From contig CAVQCX010000010.1 in NCBI GenBank assembly GCA_963711095.1, forward strand, positions 124,001 to 188,000: DNA of 64,000 nucleotides, given 5' to 3'. This document shows, one piece after another, positions 51,465 through 62,241 of this stretch. The notes beneath the pieces were generated by a model. The model saw only the letters and a list, made by a program, of their open reading frames with translations. It was not told the DNA's origin and ran no database searches. A program made the translations under genes and the position numbers. How positions within the stretch are numbered: the stretch's first letter is position 1; every line of letters starts with the position of its first letter. The stretch is from CAVQCX01 sp963711095 (GTDB lineage Bacteria > Pseudomonadota > Gammaproteobacteria > Chromatiales > Chromatiaceae).

Positions 51465-52088
51465 TCAGCCTCGCATCTCCCGCTCGGGCTCGGTGAGGCT
51501 GCGCACGAAGGAGTCGCGCTTGAACATCCGCTCGCAATAGCTCTGGATCGCCTTTGCCTGCGGTGGCAGCTCCACCCCGAGCGACGGCAGCCGCCACAGA
51601 AGAGGGGCGATGCTGCAATCCACCAAGCCGAGCTCGTCGCTCATGAAGAACGCCTTGGCACCGAAGATCCCCGCGCTGCGGATCAGACTCTCCCGAAGCT
51701 GCTTGCGGGCAGTCTGCACCTCCCTGCCGCCGGCGAGAATGAGACTCATCAGCCGGTACCAGTCGTGGTCGACGCGAAACAGGTACAGCCTGGCGCTGGC
51801 CCGCGACACCGGGTCTACCGGCAACAGGGGAGGATGGGGGAAGCGCTCGTCCAGGTACTCCATGATGATGCGCGATTCATACAGGACCAGCTCCCGGTCG
51901 ACCAGCACCGGCAGGGTGCCGTACGGATTGAGGTCCATGACATCGCCGGGCAGATCCTGGGGGTCCGCATCGACCACGTCCACCGTTATGTTCTTTTCCG
52001 CCAGGACCAGGCGTACACGGTGGCTGTACGCACTCCTGGAATTGGAGTACAGGGTCATCACTGATGGCTTGCTCGCAGCTGCCGCCAA
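51465..52088 (-). CDS. sspA: Stringent starvation protein A
   Basis: A 207-residue glutathione-transferase-fold protein that binds RNA polymerase. It shows VMTLYSNSRSAYSHRVRLVL, DLNPYGTLPVLVDRELVLYE, SRIIMEYLDERFPHPPLLPV and the C-terminal SFVRSLTEPEREMRG. By alignment with E. coli SspA the protein should begin about ten residues before MTLYS, so the TTG at 52088 with GGAAG upstream is preferred to the ATG at 52058. It lies downstream of petABC, a common gammaproteobacterial order. Confidence 0.94.
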   Translation of the reverse strand: MAAAASKPSVMTLYSNSRSAYSHRVRLVLAEKNITVDVVDADPQDLPGDVMDLNPYGTLPVLVDRELVLYESRIIMEYLDERFPHPPLLPVDPVSRASARLYLFRVDHDWYRLMSLILAGGREVQTARKQLRESLIRSAGIFGAKAFFMSDELGLVDCSIAPLLWRLPSLGVELPPQAKAIQSYCERMFKRDSFVRSLTEPEREMRG

Positions 52089-52306
52089 AGACTTCTTCCG
52101 TCGTCGAGCCTGCACCGGGGCGGCGGACACGGCTCCGGGTGCCGAGCTAAGGGCGGCCGAACGCCACCGCGAAACGGGCGGCGGAGCCGCACCGGCGCGA
52201 GCGCCGCGGACTCGTGAGTCGGTTCGGCTCCCATCCAACGAAGAAGGGGCGCACAGTATAACTCAAAAACTGCGCGCCCCCCCGGTTGCTGGTGATGCTG
52301 GCGGTC

Positions 52307-53062
52307 TCAGTGGATGTCGCGCCAGTATTCCTTCTTCAGGAGGTAGGCGATGATCGTGAAGATCAGCAGGAAGATGATCACCTTCGTGCCGAGGCTGCGG
52401 CGCTCGACCTGCACCGGCTCGCTCGTGTAGGTGAGGAAGGTCACCAGATCGCGCACGACCTGGTCGTACTGCGCACCGGAGAGCTTGCCCTTCATGCCGT
52501 CGGCAGGCGCCTCGAAGCGCTCGAACACCTTGTGGGTGTAGCCCTCCTCGTTGGTCTCTTCCTTGAACGCGGCGGTCTGGAAGCCCTGCAGGTCCCAGAG
52601 GACGTGGGGCATGCCCACGTCCGGGAACACGAGGTTGTTGACGCCCATGGGGCGCGAGGCGTCCAGGTAGAAGCTGCGCAGGTAGGTATAGAGCCAGTCG
52701 GGCCCGTTCTTGCGGTTGCGGGCGACCAGCGACAGGTCCGGCGGGGCCTTGCCAAACCAGACCTCCTGGTCCGCCGGCCTGGCGGCCACGGTCATCCGGT
52801 CGCCGATCTTTTCGCCGGCGAACATCAGGTTGTTGCGCACCTCGGGCTCGGTGAGCCCCAGGTCTTTCATGACGCGCTCATAGCGCATGTACTGGGCAGA
52901 GTGGCAGCTCAGGCAGTAATTGACGAAGTACTTCGCACCCCGCTGCAGGGCGGCCTGATCCTTGAGGTCGATGTCGACGTGGTCAAGGGTCATGGCCCCC
53001 TCGGAGGCTATCGCCCCCAGGGGTAGCAACAACATCAGCAGTGTCGAAATGAGCTTTTTCAT
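52307..53062 (-). CDS. petC: Cytochrome c1 of the bc1 complex
   Basis: A 251-residue periplasmic haem protein anchored by a C-terminal helix (KVIIFLLIFTIIAYLLKKEY). The signal peptide ends at LGAIAS. Haem attachment is FVNYCLSCHSAQYMRYER near residue 50, and the axial Met is probably in ASRPMGVNNLVFPDVGMPHV. Its start overlaps the petB stop by 4 bases, showing tight coupling in petABC. Confidence 0.97.
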   Translation of the reverse strand: MKKLISTLLMLLLPLGAIASEGAMTLDHVDIDLKDQAALQRGAKYFVNYCLSCHSAQYMRYERVMKDLGLTEPEVRNNLMFAGEKIGDRMTVAARPADQEVWFGKAPPDLSLVARNRKNGPDWLYTYLRSFYLDASRPMGVNNLVFPDVGMPHVLWDLQGFQTAAFKEETNEEGYTHKVFERFEAPADGMKGKLSGAQYDQVVRDLVTFLTYTSEPVQVERRSLGTKVIIFLLIFTIIAYLLKKEYWRDIH

Positions 53063-54273
53063 TTGGTCACCCTCTCCGGAACAGGCTTGGTCTTGTCCAT
53101 CTTGCTGTACAGAGGCATCAGCAGAAAGAAGCCGAAGTAGAGCACCCCAAAGATCCGGGAGAACAGGGTATAGCTCGGGTTCGGCGGCTGGGTACCGAAG
53201 AAGCCGAGCATGACGAAGCTCACGACGAAGATACCGATGGCGATCTTGAAGATTGGCCCCTTGTAGCGGACCGATCGTACCCCGCTGCGATCCAGCCAGG
53301 GCAGCAGGAACATCACCGCGATCGCCCCGAACATGGCGAGGACCCCGAACAATTTGTCGGGAATCGCCCGCAGGATCGCGTAGAAGGGCGTGAAGTACCA
53401 GAGCGGCACGATGTGCGGTGGCGTCTTCAGAGGGTCGGCCGGGGAGAAGTTGTCGGGCTCCAGGAACCAGCCGCCGAGCTCGGGCATGAAGAAGATCACC
53501 AGGGCGAACAGCATCAGGAAGACGCCCACGCCGACGATATCCTTCACCGTGTAATACGGATGAAAGGGGATGCCGTCCAGGGGAATCCCGTTGGCATCCT
53601 TTTTCTTCTTGATCTCCACGCCGTCCGGGTTGTTGGAGCCGACCTTGTGAAGGGCGACGATGTGCACGAACACCAGCATCACCAGCACCAGGGGCAGGGC
53701 GATGACATGGAAGGCGAAAAACCGGTTCAGGGTCGCGTCGGAGACCACGAAGTCACCGCGGATCCATAGCGCCAGGTCGTCGCCCACCACCGGGATGGCG
53801 CTGAACAGCGAGATGATGACCTGGGCGCCCCAGTAGGACATCTGACCCCAGGGCAGCAGATAGCCCATGAAGGCCTCCGCCATCAGGGCCAGGTAGATCA
53901 GCATGCCGAAGATCCAGATCAGCTCGCGGGGCTTCTGGTGCGAGCCGTAGATCAGGCCCCTGAACATGTGCAGGTAGACGACGACGAAGAACGCCGACGC
54001 CCCGGTGGAGTGCATGTAGCGGATCAGCCAGCCCCAATTGACGTCCCGCATGATGTACTCGACGGAGCCGAAGGCGAGGTCCGCGTCGGGCTTGTAGTTC
54101 ATCGTCAGCCAGATGCCTGTGACGATCTGGTTGACCAGCACCAGCAGCGCGAGTGAGCCGAAGAAGTACCAGAAATTGAAGTTCTTCGGCGCGTAGTACT
54201 GCGCCAGGTGCTCGTTCCACACCTTGGTGAGCGGGAATCGCTCATCGATCCAGTTCAGCAGACTAGTCATCAC
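53059..54273 (-). CDS. petB: Cytochrome b of the bc1 complex
   Basis: A 404-residue membrane subunit with eight predicted helices and the four haem-ligand histidines (RYMHSTGASAFFVVVYLHMF; FFAFHVIALPLVLVMLVFVH). WGAQVIISLFSAIPVVG forms the Qo region. The Qo motif, PEWY in mitochondria, reads PLWY in HIVPLWYFTPFYAILRAIPD. An insertion rich in Lys (EIKKKKDANGIPLDG) follows helix D, as in other proteobacteria. Overlaps petA by 4 bases. Confidence 0.97.
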   Translation of the reverse strand: MMTSLLNWIDERFPLTKVWNEHLAQYYAPKNFNFWYFFGSLALLVLVNQIVTGIWLTMNYKPDADLAFGSVEYIMRDVNWGWLIRYMHSTGASAFFVVVYLHMFRGLIYGSHQKPRELIWIFGMLIYLALMAEAFMGYLLPWGQMSYWGAQVIISLFSAIPVVGDDLALWIRGDFVVSDATLNRFFAFHVIALPLVLVMLVFVHIVALHKVGSNNPDGVEIKKKKDANGIPLDGIPFHPYYTVKDIVGVGVFLMLFALVIFFMPELGGWFLEPDNFSPADPLKTPPHIVPLWYFTPFYAILRAIPDKLFGVLAMFGAIAVMFLLPWLDRSGVRSVRYKGPIFKIAIGIFVVSFVMLGFFGTQPPNPSYTLFSRIFGVLYFGFFLLMPLYSKMDKTKPVPERVTK

Positions 54274-54863
54274 GCGGCTCCTCCGTCTTCGCCGACCAGC
54301 AGCTTGGTCTCGGACAGATACTGGTGCTTGGGAATCACAAGGTTCAGCGGGGCGGGGACGCTCTTGAACACCCGGGCGGCCAGGTCGAACCGCGAGCCGT
54401 GGCAGGGACAGAAGAATCCCCCCTTCCAGTCCGAGCCCAGGTCCGCCGGTGCCACATCGGGCCGGTAGGTCGGCGAGCAGCCCAGGTGGGTGCAGATGCC
54501 CACGGCCACCAGGTACTTGGGCTTGATCGAGCGGAGCTCGTTCTTGCAGTAGGAAGGCTGCTCGGATTCCTCCGATTTCGGGTCGCGCAGCTGGTCGTCA
54601 AGGGCGGGCAGGTCCTTGAGGTTCTGCTCGGTCCTGTACACCACCCAGACCGGCTTGCCGCGCCACTTGATGCGCATCAGTTGCCCGGGCTCCAACTTGC
54701 CGATATCCGCCTCCACCGGTGCGCCCGCGGCCTTGGCCTTGGCGCTGGGCTCCATGGAAGAGATGAAGGGAACGGCGAGATAGGCGACGCCGACGGCACC
54801 GACTACGGTTGTTGCGGCGGTCAGGACCCGCCGCCTTTTCAGATCCACGCCTTCTGCACTCAT
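54270..54863 (-). CDS. petA: Rieske iron-sulfur protein of the bc1 complex
   Basis: A 197-residue protein. The N-terminus KRRRVLTAATTVVGAVGVAY is a Tat-like signal that stays as membrane anchor; the 2Fe-2S site is GICTHLGCSP near residue 120 and FFCPCHGSRFD near 143. First gene of petABC, which carries electrons from quinol to cytochrome c for respiration and cyclic photosynthetic flow. Confidence 0.97.
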   Translation of the reverse strand: MSAEGVDLKRRRVLTAATTVVGAVGVAYLAVPFISSMEPSAKAKAAGAPVEADIGKLEPGQLMRIKWRGKPVWVVYRTEQNLKDLPALDDQLRDPKSEESEQPSYCKNELRSIKPKYLVAVGICTHLGCSPTYRPDVAPADLGSDWKGGFFCPCHGSRFDLAARVFKSVPAPLNLVIPKHQYLSETKLLVGEDGGAA

Positions 54864-55192
54864 GCGTTGACTCCCCGATCAGGCCGGAAGGTTTCTCGGA
54901 ATCCCGGTGCCGCGCAACCCGGCGCGCCCCGCAGGGCGCCGGTCGATGCGCCAGGTATATGAGAATATGTTGATTTCCCTGCGGTAGCCGGGTATTTTCC
55001 AATAAGCGCGTATTTGGGTCAAGGGAAATGCGGATGTGCCGGGGAAAAAGGCGATCCGCAGGGCCGCGCCCGTATTTCTTGCGGCTAGCGCGAGCGGAAA
55101 CCCGGGAGGTGTCCGGACATCGCGCACTCGGGCCTGCAGCCGGGGCCAGGCCGGTGCGCGATGAGTGCCGGGTCAGTCGTCCCGGGTGTGGC

Positions 55193-55963
55193 TCAGACCG
55201 GGTTGGGCACGTCGATGAATCGGTGCTCCAGGCCGAAGCGCTCCGCCAGGTGCCGGCCCAAAGCCTGTACCCCATAGCGCTCGGTGGCATGATGTCCGGC
55301 GCCGAAGAAATGCAGGCCATACTCGCGCGCCAGGTGCACCGTCGGCTCGGATACCTCACCGGTGAGGTAGGCGTCGAAGCCCAGGGCGGCGGCCCGCTCG
55401 ATCATGGCCTGGGCCGCCCCGGTGCACCAGGCCAGTCGGCGGATCGCCCGGGGGCCCGCATCGATGTGCAGGGGCTCTCTCTCCAGCGCCTGGGCGATCT
55501 GCCGACGCAGCGCCTGGGGGTCCAGGGGCCGCTCGATGTCGGCCCCCCAGAGCAGACCGTCCGCTTCCAGGGGCGCGGCACCACCCAGACCGAGCCGCAG
55601 CGCCAGCTGGGCATTGTTGCCGAGCTCGCGGTGGGCGTCGAGGGGCAGATGGTAGGCCAGCAGGCTCAGGCCGTGCTCGAACAGCAGGCGGATCCGGGCC
55701 GCCTTGATGCCGCGCAGGGCGGCTGGCTCGCCTTTCCAGAAATAGCCGTGATGCACCAGCAGGGCGTCGGCACCCGCCTGGGCCGCGGCCTGCACCAGGG
55801 CGAGGCTCGCACTGACGCCGGTGACGAGCAGGCGCACCCGGTCCGCCGCCTCGACCTGGATGCCGTTCGGGCAATAGTCCGCGAAGGCCTCGGCGTCGAG
55901 CAGGCTGTTGCAGTAGGTCTCCAGCTCACGCAGCTCAACCATGGATGCTTCGCTGACAGCCAT
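55193..55963 (-). CDS. Nif3-like dinuclear metal center protein
   Basis: A 256-residue YbgI/Nif3 family protein. Metal-binding residues are in DALLVHHGYFWKGEP and in the C-terminal GHHATERYGVQALGRHL; LLAYHLPLDAHRELGNNAQL lies between. Often annotated as GTP cyclohydrolase I type 2, but the activity is unproven. Start at 55963 is tentative; the ATG at 55942 (MVELRELE) is equally good. It is divergent from the DegS-like gene with only about 28 bases between them. Confidence 0.9.
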   Translation of the reverse strand: MAVSEASMVELRELETYCNSLLDAEAFADYCPNGIQVEAADRVRLLVTGVSASLALVQAAAQAGADALLVHHGYFWKGEPAALRGIKAARIRLLFEHGLSLLAYHLPLDAHRELGNNAQLALRLGLGGAAPLEADGLLWGADIERPLDPQALRRQIAQALEREPLHIDAGPRAIRRLAWCTGAAQAMIERAAALGFDAYLTGEVSEPTVHLAREYGLHFFGAGHHATERYGVQALGRHLAERFGLEHRFIDVPNPV

Positions 55964-55991
55964 CGAAGCCCCATGGTAGGTTATTGACCCC

Positions 55992-57155
55992 ATGAAGCTC
56001 CAGCGCCTGGCGTCTCTTCTTCTGACCTCGGTGACCGCCGGGCTCGCGGCGGCCGTGGTGCTGCTCGTGATGCGCCCGGAGATGCAGCGCGAGCGGCTGC
56101 CGGCGCCTGCTCTCCGCGCGACACAGACGGCCAGCGCGCCGGGCGTCGCCCGGGCCGAAGGCCCCGCCTCCTACGCGGGCGCCGTCAAGCAGGCCGCACC
56201 CTCGGTCGTCAACATCTATACGGCCAAGATCCGCACCGAGTCCAGCTCCACCCTGCTCGACGACCCGGTGCTGCGCCGCTTCTTCGGCAACCAGCTGTCT
56301 GCGCATCCGAGGCGGCGTCTGGAGACCAGTCTGGGCTCGGGTGTGATCGTCAGCCATGATGGCTACATCCTCACCAACAACCACCTGATCGCGGAGGCTG
56401 ACGAGATCCAGGTCCAGCTCCCGAGCGGCAGGGATCTGGTTGCCAAGCTGGTAGGGACCGATCCGGACACGGATCTCGCCGTGCTGCGCACCGAGGACGG
56501 GCATCTGCCGGTGGCGCTGCTGGGCCGCTCCCAGGGGCTGGAAGTGGGCGACGTGGTGCTCGCCATCGGCAATCCGTTCGGGGTCGGTCAGACCGTGACC
56601 ATGGGTATAGTCAGCGCCACCGGGCGTACCCAGCTGGGCATCAATGCGTTCGAGAACTTCATCCAGACCGACGCGGCGATCAATCCCGGCAACTCCGGCG
56701 GGGCCCTGGTGAACTCGCGGGGCGAGGTGGTGGGAGTCAACACCGCGATCTTCTCGCGCACCGGCGGCTCTCAGGGCATCGGCTTCGCCATTCCCATAGA
56801 GCTGGCCGATGGGGTCATGGAGCAGATCATCGCCAAGGGCCGGGTGGTGCGGGGCTGGCTGGGCGTGACCGCCCAGGACGTCACGCCCGATCTGGCCGAG
56901 TCCTTCGGCCTGCACGGCAGCCAGGGCGTGCTGGTCTCGGGGGTGTTGAGCAACGGTCCGGCGGATCGCGCCGGACTGCGCCCGGGGGACGTGATCACCC
57001 GGGTCAACGACGTCCCGACCAACAGTGCTTATGACATCCTCAATGCGATCGCCATCCAGCCCCCGGGTGTGCGCGTCACAGTCTACGGATGGCGCGGCAA
57101 TGACGAGCTGAAGCTGGATGCGGTGGTGGAGGAGCGGCCGGCCAAGGTGCGCTGA
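55992..57155 (+). CDS. degS: DegS/AlgW-type periplasmic serine protease
   Basis: A 387-residue membrane-anchored HtrA protease. An N-terminal hydrophobic helix (LLLTSVTAGLAAAVVLLVM) is followed by the trypsin-like domain with His in YILTNNHLIAEADE, Asp in GTDPDTDLAVLR and Ser in INPGNSGGALVNS, and one PDZ domain (GVLVSGVLSNGPADRAGLRP). A single PDZ and a membrane anchor favour DegS/AlgW, the sensor that starts anti-sigma-E cleavage, over DegP. Confidence 0.9.
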   Translation: MKLQRLASLLLTSVTAGLAAAVVLLVMRPEMQRERLPAPALRATQTASAPGVARAEGPASYAGAVKQAAPSVVNIYTAKIRTESSSTLLDDPVLRRFFGNQLSAHPRRRLETSLGSGVIVSHDGYILTNNHLIAEADEIQVQLPSGRDLVAKLVGTDPDTDLAVLRTEDGHLPVALLGRSQGLEVGDVVLAIGNPFGVGQTVTMGIVSATGRTQLGINAFENFIQTDAAINPGNSGGALVNSRGEVVGVNTAIFSRTGGSQGIGFAIPIELADGVMEQIIAKGRVVRGWLGVTAQDVTPDLAESFGLHGSQGVLVSGVLSNGPADRAGLRPGDVITRVNDVPTNSAYDILNAIAIQPPGVRVTVYGWRGNDELKLDAVVEERPAKVR

Positions 57156-57176
57156 GCCCGGCGCGCGAAACGGATA

Positions 57177-57417
57177 ATCCTAGAAGCGGCAGTTGAACGG
57201 CCGCCAGGGTGCGTGCCGCGTGGTGTCTGGCAAGGCATAACGAGGCGGAATAGTAGATCTATGCCAACGAGTTATAACGCAGCCAGGCGCCGCGCGGTGC
57301 GTGCCCTGGTGGTCGTAGCGGCCATCGCCAAACCGGTGAGCATCAGATTTGTCCTGATCCATGGTCCAATCAATCACTTGGACGCTACTCGAAGCGGTCA
57401 ACTGCCGTTTCTAGGAT
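57177..57417. repeat. 241-bp element bounded by 20-bp inverted repeats
   Basis: Left end ATCCTAGAAGCGGCAGTTGA (57177-57196) and right end TCAACTGCCGTTTCTAGGAT (57398-57417) are inverted copies with one mismatch. The inside has no convincing gene. The structure is that of a non-autonomous miniature element; a possible TA target duplication flanks it, but this is not clear. Confidence 0.65.
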
Positions 57418-57450
57418 AGTGCCCGATGGTCCGATCTTGAAGCCACCACT

Positions 57451-57663
57451 ATGTACCTGGGAGACGATCAGCACCTCAACACCCGCGAGCGCCTGGCGCA
57501 GCTGCGCCAGGAGCACCGGGATCTGGACGCGGTCATCGAGCGGCTCGAAGAGGGCCCCTACATCGACCAGCTGCAGGTGCGCCGCCTGAAGAAGCGCAAG
57601 CTCTATCTCCGGGACGCGATCAAGCGTCTGGAGAGCGGCCTGATCCCGGACCTGGATGCGTGA
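57451..57663 (+). CDS. YdcH-like DUF465 protein
   Basis: A 70-residue, wholly helical protein: LNTRERLAQLRQEHRDLDAV, IERLEEGPYIDQLQVRRLKK, RKLYLRDAIKRLESGLIPDL. This is the DUF465/YdcH coiled-coil hairpin pattern with the conserved LKKRKLxLKD segment. Function unknown. No strong ribosome binding site is seen. Confidence 0.88.
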   Translation: MYLGDDQHLNTRERLAQLRQEHRDLDAVIERLEEGPYIDQLQVRRLKKRKLYLRDAIKRLESGLIPDLDA

Positions 57664-57698
57664 GAGTCTGAGCTATCAGCTGAGGCCTTGGCGCCCCG

Positions 57699-58790
57699 TC
57701 AAAGCGCGGCCCGCAGCGCCTCGACGAACGCCCTGTTTTCCTCGGGCTTGCCCACGGTGACCCGCAGGCAGTCGTGCAGCAGCGGGTGAGAGCCGTCCAG
57801 CGTCTTGACCAGGACCCGGCGGCGCCGGAGGCCCTCGAAGATCTCGCGGGCGCGTCCTTCGGGCACCCGGAGCAGGAGGAAGTTGGCCGCGCTCGGGTAG
57901 GCCCTGATGCCGGCGGTGGCCTGCAGGGCGGAGAGCAGGCTGGCGCGCTCCTCCCGGATCGACCTGGCCTGGGCGTCGAGCACGTCCAGGCGGGCCAGGG
58001 CGTGCTCGCCAGCGGCCTGGGTCAGCACATTGACGTTGTAGGGCAGGCGGGTCTTGTCGATCTGCTCGATCCAGCGCGGCGCACCGACCAGCATCCCCAG
58101 GCGCAGGCCCGCCAGCCCCATCTTGGAGACTGTGCGCATCACCAGCAGGTTGTCGAGCTTGCCCAGGCGGGGCATGAAGCTACGGTCGGCGAACGGGGCA
58201 TAGGCCTCATCCACGACCACCAACCCCGGTGCCTGGTCGATGACCCGCAGCATCTCCGCCTCGTCGAACAGGTTGCCGGTGGGGTTGTTGGGGTGGGCCA
58301 GAAACACCACCGCCGGCTGATGCTCCTCGATCGCCTGCACCAGGGCCGGCATGTCGAGGCCGAAGTCCTCGTCGCGCAGCGGCACCCCCAGGTACTTCAT
58401 CCCACACAAAGTCGCAATCATCCGGTACATCACGAAGCCCGGCTCCACCGAAAGCAGGGCGCGCCCCGGCCCGGCGAGCGTCAGCGCGATCATCTGGATG
58501 ATCTCGTCCGAGCCGTTGCCGAGCAGCAGTCCCATCTCCCCGGGGATCCCCATGGCCTCACGCAGGCGCGCCTTGAGCCGGCTCGCCTGGGGATCGGGGT
58601 AGCGGTTCACGGCCACGGAGCCGAGCGCGGCGGCCCATGCCCCCCGAAGCTCCCCCGGCCAGTCATAGGGGTTCTCCATGGCATCCAGCTTGATCATCCC
58701 GGAGGCGTCCGGGACCGGGTAGGCGCACAGCGCCTGGATCTCGGGGCGTACCCAGTGTTTGATCAGATCATCCAGCGGCAGCTCGGACAT
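57699..58790 (-). CDS. hisC: Histidinol-phosphate aminotransferase
   Basis: A 363-residue class I/II aminotransferase in histidine synthesis. IKLDAMENPYDWPGELRGAW opens the fold; LLLGNGSDEIIQMI, VFLAHPNNPTGNLFD, VVVDEAYAPFAD and the PLP-lysine region MRTVSKMGLAGLRLGMLVG are all present. Start ATG 58790 is favoured over GTG 58811. It lies 67 bases after hisD in the order hisG-hisD-hisC. Confidence 0.95.
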   Translation of the reverse strand: MSELPLDDLIKHWVRPEIQALCAYPVPDASGMIKLDAMENPYDWPGELRGAWAAALGSVAVNRYPDPQASRLKARLREAMGIPGEMGLLLGNGSDEIIQMIALTLAGPGRALLSVEPGFVMYRMIATLCGMKYLGVPLRDEDFGLDMPALVQAIEEHQPAVVFLAHPNNPTGNLFDEAEMLRVIDQAPGLVVVDEAYAPFADRSFMPRLGKLDNLLVMRTVSKMGLAGLRLGMLVGAPRWIEQIDKTRLPYNVNVLTQAAGEHALARLDVLDAQARSIREERASLLSALQATAGIRAYPSAANFLLLRVPEGRAREIFEGLRRRRVLVKTLDGSHPLLHDCLRVTVGKPEENRAFVEALRAAL

Positions 58791-58857
58791 ACGGGCGGCT
58801 CTCTCAGTCACAGGGGGGTGCTCGCCCTGGCGCGTCGGCCTGGGCGATGCCCGCCGC

Positions 58858-60163
58858 TCAGCCCTTCTTCATGCGGTACTCGGCGGAGCGCGCGTGCGCG
58901 GTCAGTCCTTCGCCCCGGGCCAGGACCGAGGCGGTATGGCCGAGGATGCACGAGCCTTGCGGGGTGACCATGATCAGGCTCGAGCGTTTCTGGAAATCGT
59001 AGACGCCCAGCGGCGAGGAGAAGCGCGCTGTGCGCGACGTGGGCAGCACGTGGTTGGGTCCGGCGCAGTAGTCACCCAGGGGCTCGGAGGTGTAGCGGCC
59101 CATGAAGATGGCGCCGGCGTGGCGGATCTTCGCCGCCAGCGCCTGGGGCTCCGCCACGGAGAAGCTCCAGGTGCTCAGGCGCGATCAGATTGGCCACCTC
59201 GGCCGCCTCGTCGAGGTCGCGGCAGGCGATGAGCGCGCCCCGGGTGCGCAATGCCTTGCCGGCGATCTCGCGACGCTCCAGCTGGGGCAGCAGCCGGCGG
59301 ATGCTCTCGCGCACCCGCGCGATGAAGGCCCGGTCCGGCGCCAGCAGGATCGCCTGGGCGTCCTCGTCGTGCTCGGCCTGGGAGAACAGGTCCATGGCCA
59401 CCCAGTCCGGGTCGGTGCCGCCGTCGCAGATCACCAGGATCTCGGAGGGCCCGGCGACCATGTCGATGCCGACCTGCCCGAACACCGCGCGCTTGGCGGT
59501 CGCCACGTAGATGTTGCCGGGGCCGACGATCTTGTCCACCGCCGGCACCGAGTCGGTGCCGTAGGCGAGCGCCGCCACCGCCTGGGCGCCGCCCACCGCG
59601 AGCACCCGGTCGACCCCGGCGCAATGGGCCGCCGCGAGCACCAGCTCGTTGAGCTCGCCGCCCGGGGTGGGTACCACCATGATCAGGTCGGGCACGCCTG
59701 CCACCTTGGCGGGGACGGCGTTCATGAGCACCGAGGACGGATAGGCCGCCTTGCCGCCGGGGACATACAGACCCACCCGGTCGAGTGCGGTGACCTGCTG
59801 GCCGAGCAGGGTGCCGTCCGCGTCGGTGTAGCTCCAGCCTTCGAGCTTCTGACGCTGGGCGTAGGCGCGGATGCGCTCGGCGGCGTGCTCCAGGGCCTCG
59901 CGCTGCGGGGGCGGGATGCTCCGCCAGGCCTGGTCCAAGCGCTGCGGGGGAATCACCAGGTCTGCTGCGTCGGCGGGCTCCCAGCGGTCGAAGCGCCGGG
60001 TGTGCTCCAGCAGGGCGGCGTCTCCGCGCGCGCGGATGTCGGCGATGATGCGCTCCACGGTGGCATTGACGGCCGCGTCCGAGACCGCCTCCCAAGCCAG
60101 CAGCTCGCCGAGCCGGGCACGAAAATCTCCATCCCGGGTGTCGAGCGTGCGAATCTCGGTCAT
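58858..60163 (-). CDS. hisD: Histidinol dehydrogenase, with one apparent frameshift
   Basis: Oxidises histidinol to histidine in two NAD-dependent steps. From MTEIRTLDTRDGDF the frame is intact through GLYVPGGKAAYPSSVLMNAV, IVGPGNIYVATAKRAVFGQV and FSQAEHDEDAQAILL to NLIAPEHLEL. Near 59165-59170 an extra base shifts the frame; the proper C-terminus (SVAEPQALAAKIRHAGAIFM to HARSAEYRMKKG) continues in the next frame and ends at 58858. Its ATG overlaps the hisG stop. Both parts are well conserved, so an assembly error is likely. Confidence 0.93.
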
Positions 60164-60835
60164 GGTTGGCGTTCCCCGGGCGCTGTCCGCTGCGCGGCGC
60201 TGTCCACCGCGTTGCGCAGGGCCTCGAGCAGCCCGGCCAGGGTGCGGTGCTTCATCTTCCAGGCGGCCTTGTTCAGCACCAGCCGCGAGCTGATATCCGC
60301 CATGTGCTCCAGAGGCACCAGCCCGTTGGCCTTGAGCGTGTTGCCGCTCTCCACCAGATCGACGATCAGATCGGAAAGCCCGACCAGGGGAGCGAGCTCC
60401 ATGGAGCCGTAGAGCTTGATCACCTCCACCTGCTTGCCCTGGGCCGCGAAGTGTCGGCGCGCGCTGTTGGCGTACTTGGTCGCGACGCGCAGGCGTCCGC
60501 CTCCCGAGGTCCGCCCCGGGCAGCCCTGCGACCATCATCCGGCAGCGGGCGATGCGCAGGTCGAGCGGCTCGTAGAGACCCTCGCCGCCGTGCTCCATGA
60601 GCACATCCTTGCCCGCCACGCCGGCGTCTGCGGCCCCGTACTGGACGTAGGTGGGCACGTCCGCAGCCCGGATCAGCACCAGCTTCACTTGGGGGTGGTT
60701 GGTGCCGAGGATCAGCTTGCGGCTGGTCTCCGGGTCCTCGGTCGGCTCGATGCCGGCGTGGGCGAGCAGCGGCAGGCTGTGCTCGAAGATCCGGCCCTTC
60801 GACAGGGCGATGGTGATCGGGGCGTCGAAGCGCAT
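60160..60835 (-). CDS. hisG: ATP phosphoribosyltransferase, short form, with one apparent frameshift
   Basis: First enzyme of histidine synthesis. The N-terminal half (ITIALSKGRIFEHSLPLLAH to MMVAGLPGADLG) breaks near 60505, and LRVATKYANSARRHFAAQGK then EVIKLYGSMELAPLVGLSD and ESGNTLKANGLVPLEHMADI follow in the next frame. One extra base in a G/C-rich stretch explains it. The total of about 225 residues shows the short HisG type, which needs the regulatory partner HisZ; no hisZ is in this window. The stop overlaps the hisD start (ATGA). Confidence 0.92.
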
Positions 60836-60866
60836 CATCCTGGGATCATGGTCATGGGGAGGACGG

Positions 60867-62136
<1,270 letters not shown>

Positions 62137-62241
62137 GCGCGGGTGGCCGGTTCTGTGGTGGCTGATGCGCCGGCGGGGGCCCCGCCTGTCGCCGGAGAAC
62201 CGCTTATGCTACCGAAACTTCTCCAGCGAGGGGAGTGCGAT

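Noticed and set aside
59072..60838. A natural HisG-HisD fusion protein
   Set aside because: The long frame arises because a frameshift in hisG places its N-terminus in the hisD frame; the true hisG end and hisD start overlap by ATGA in the other frame.
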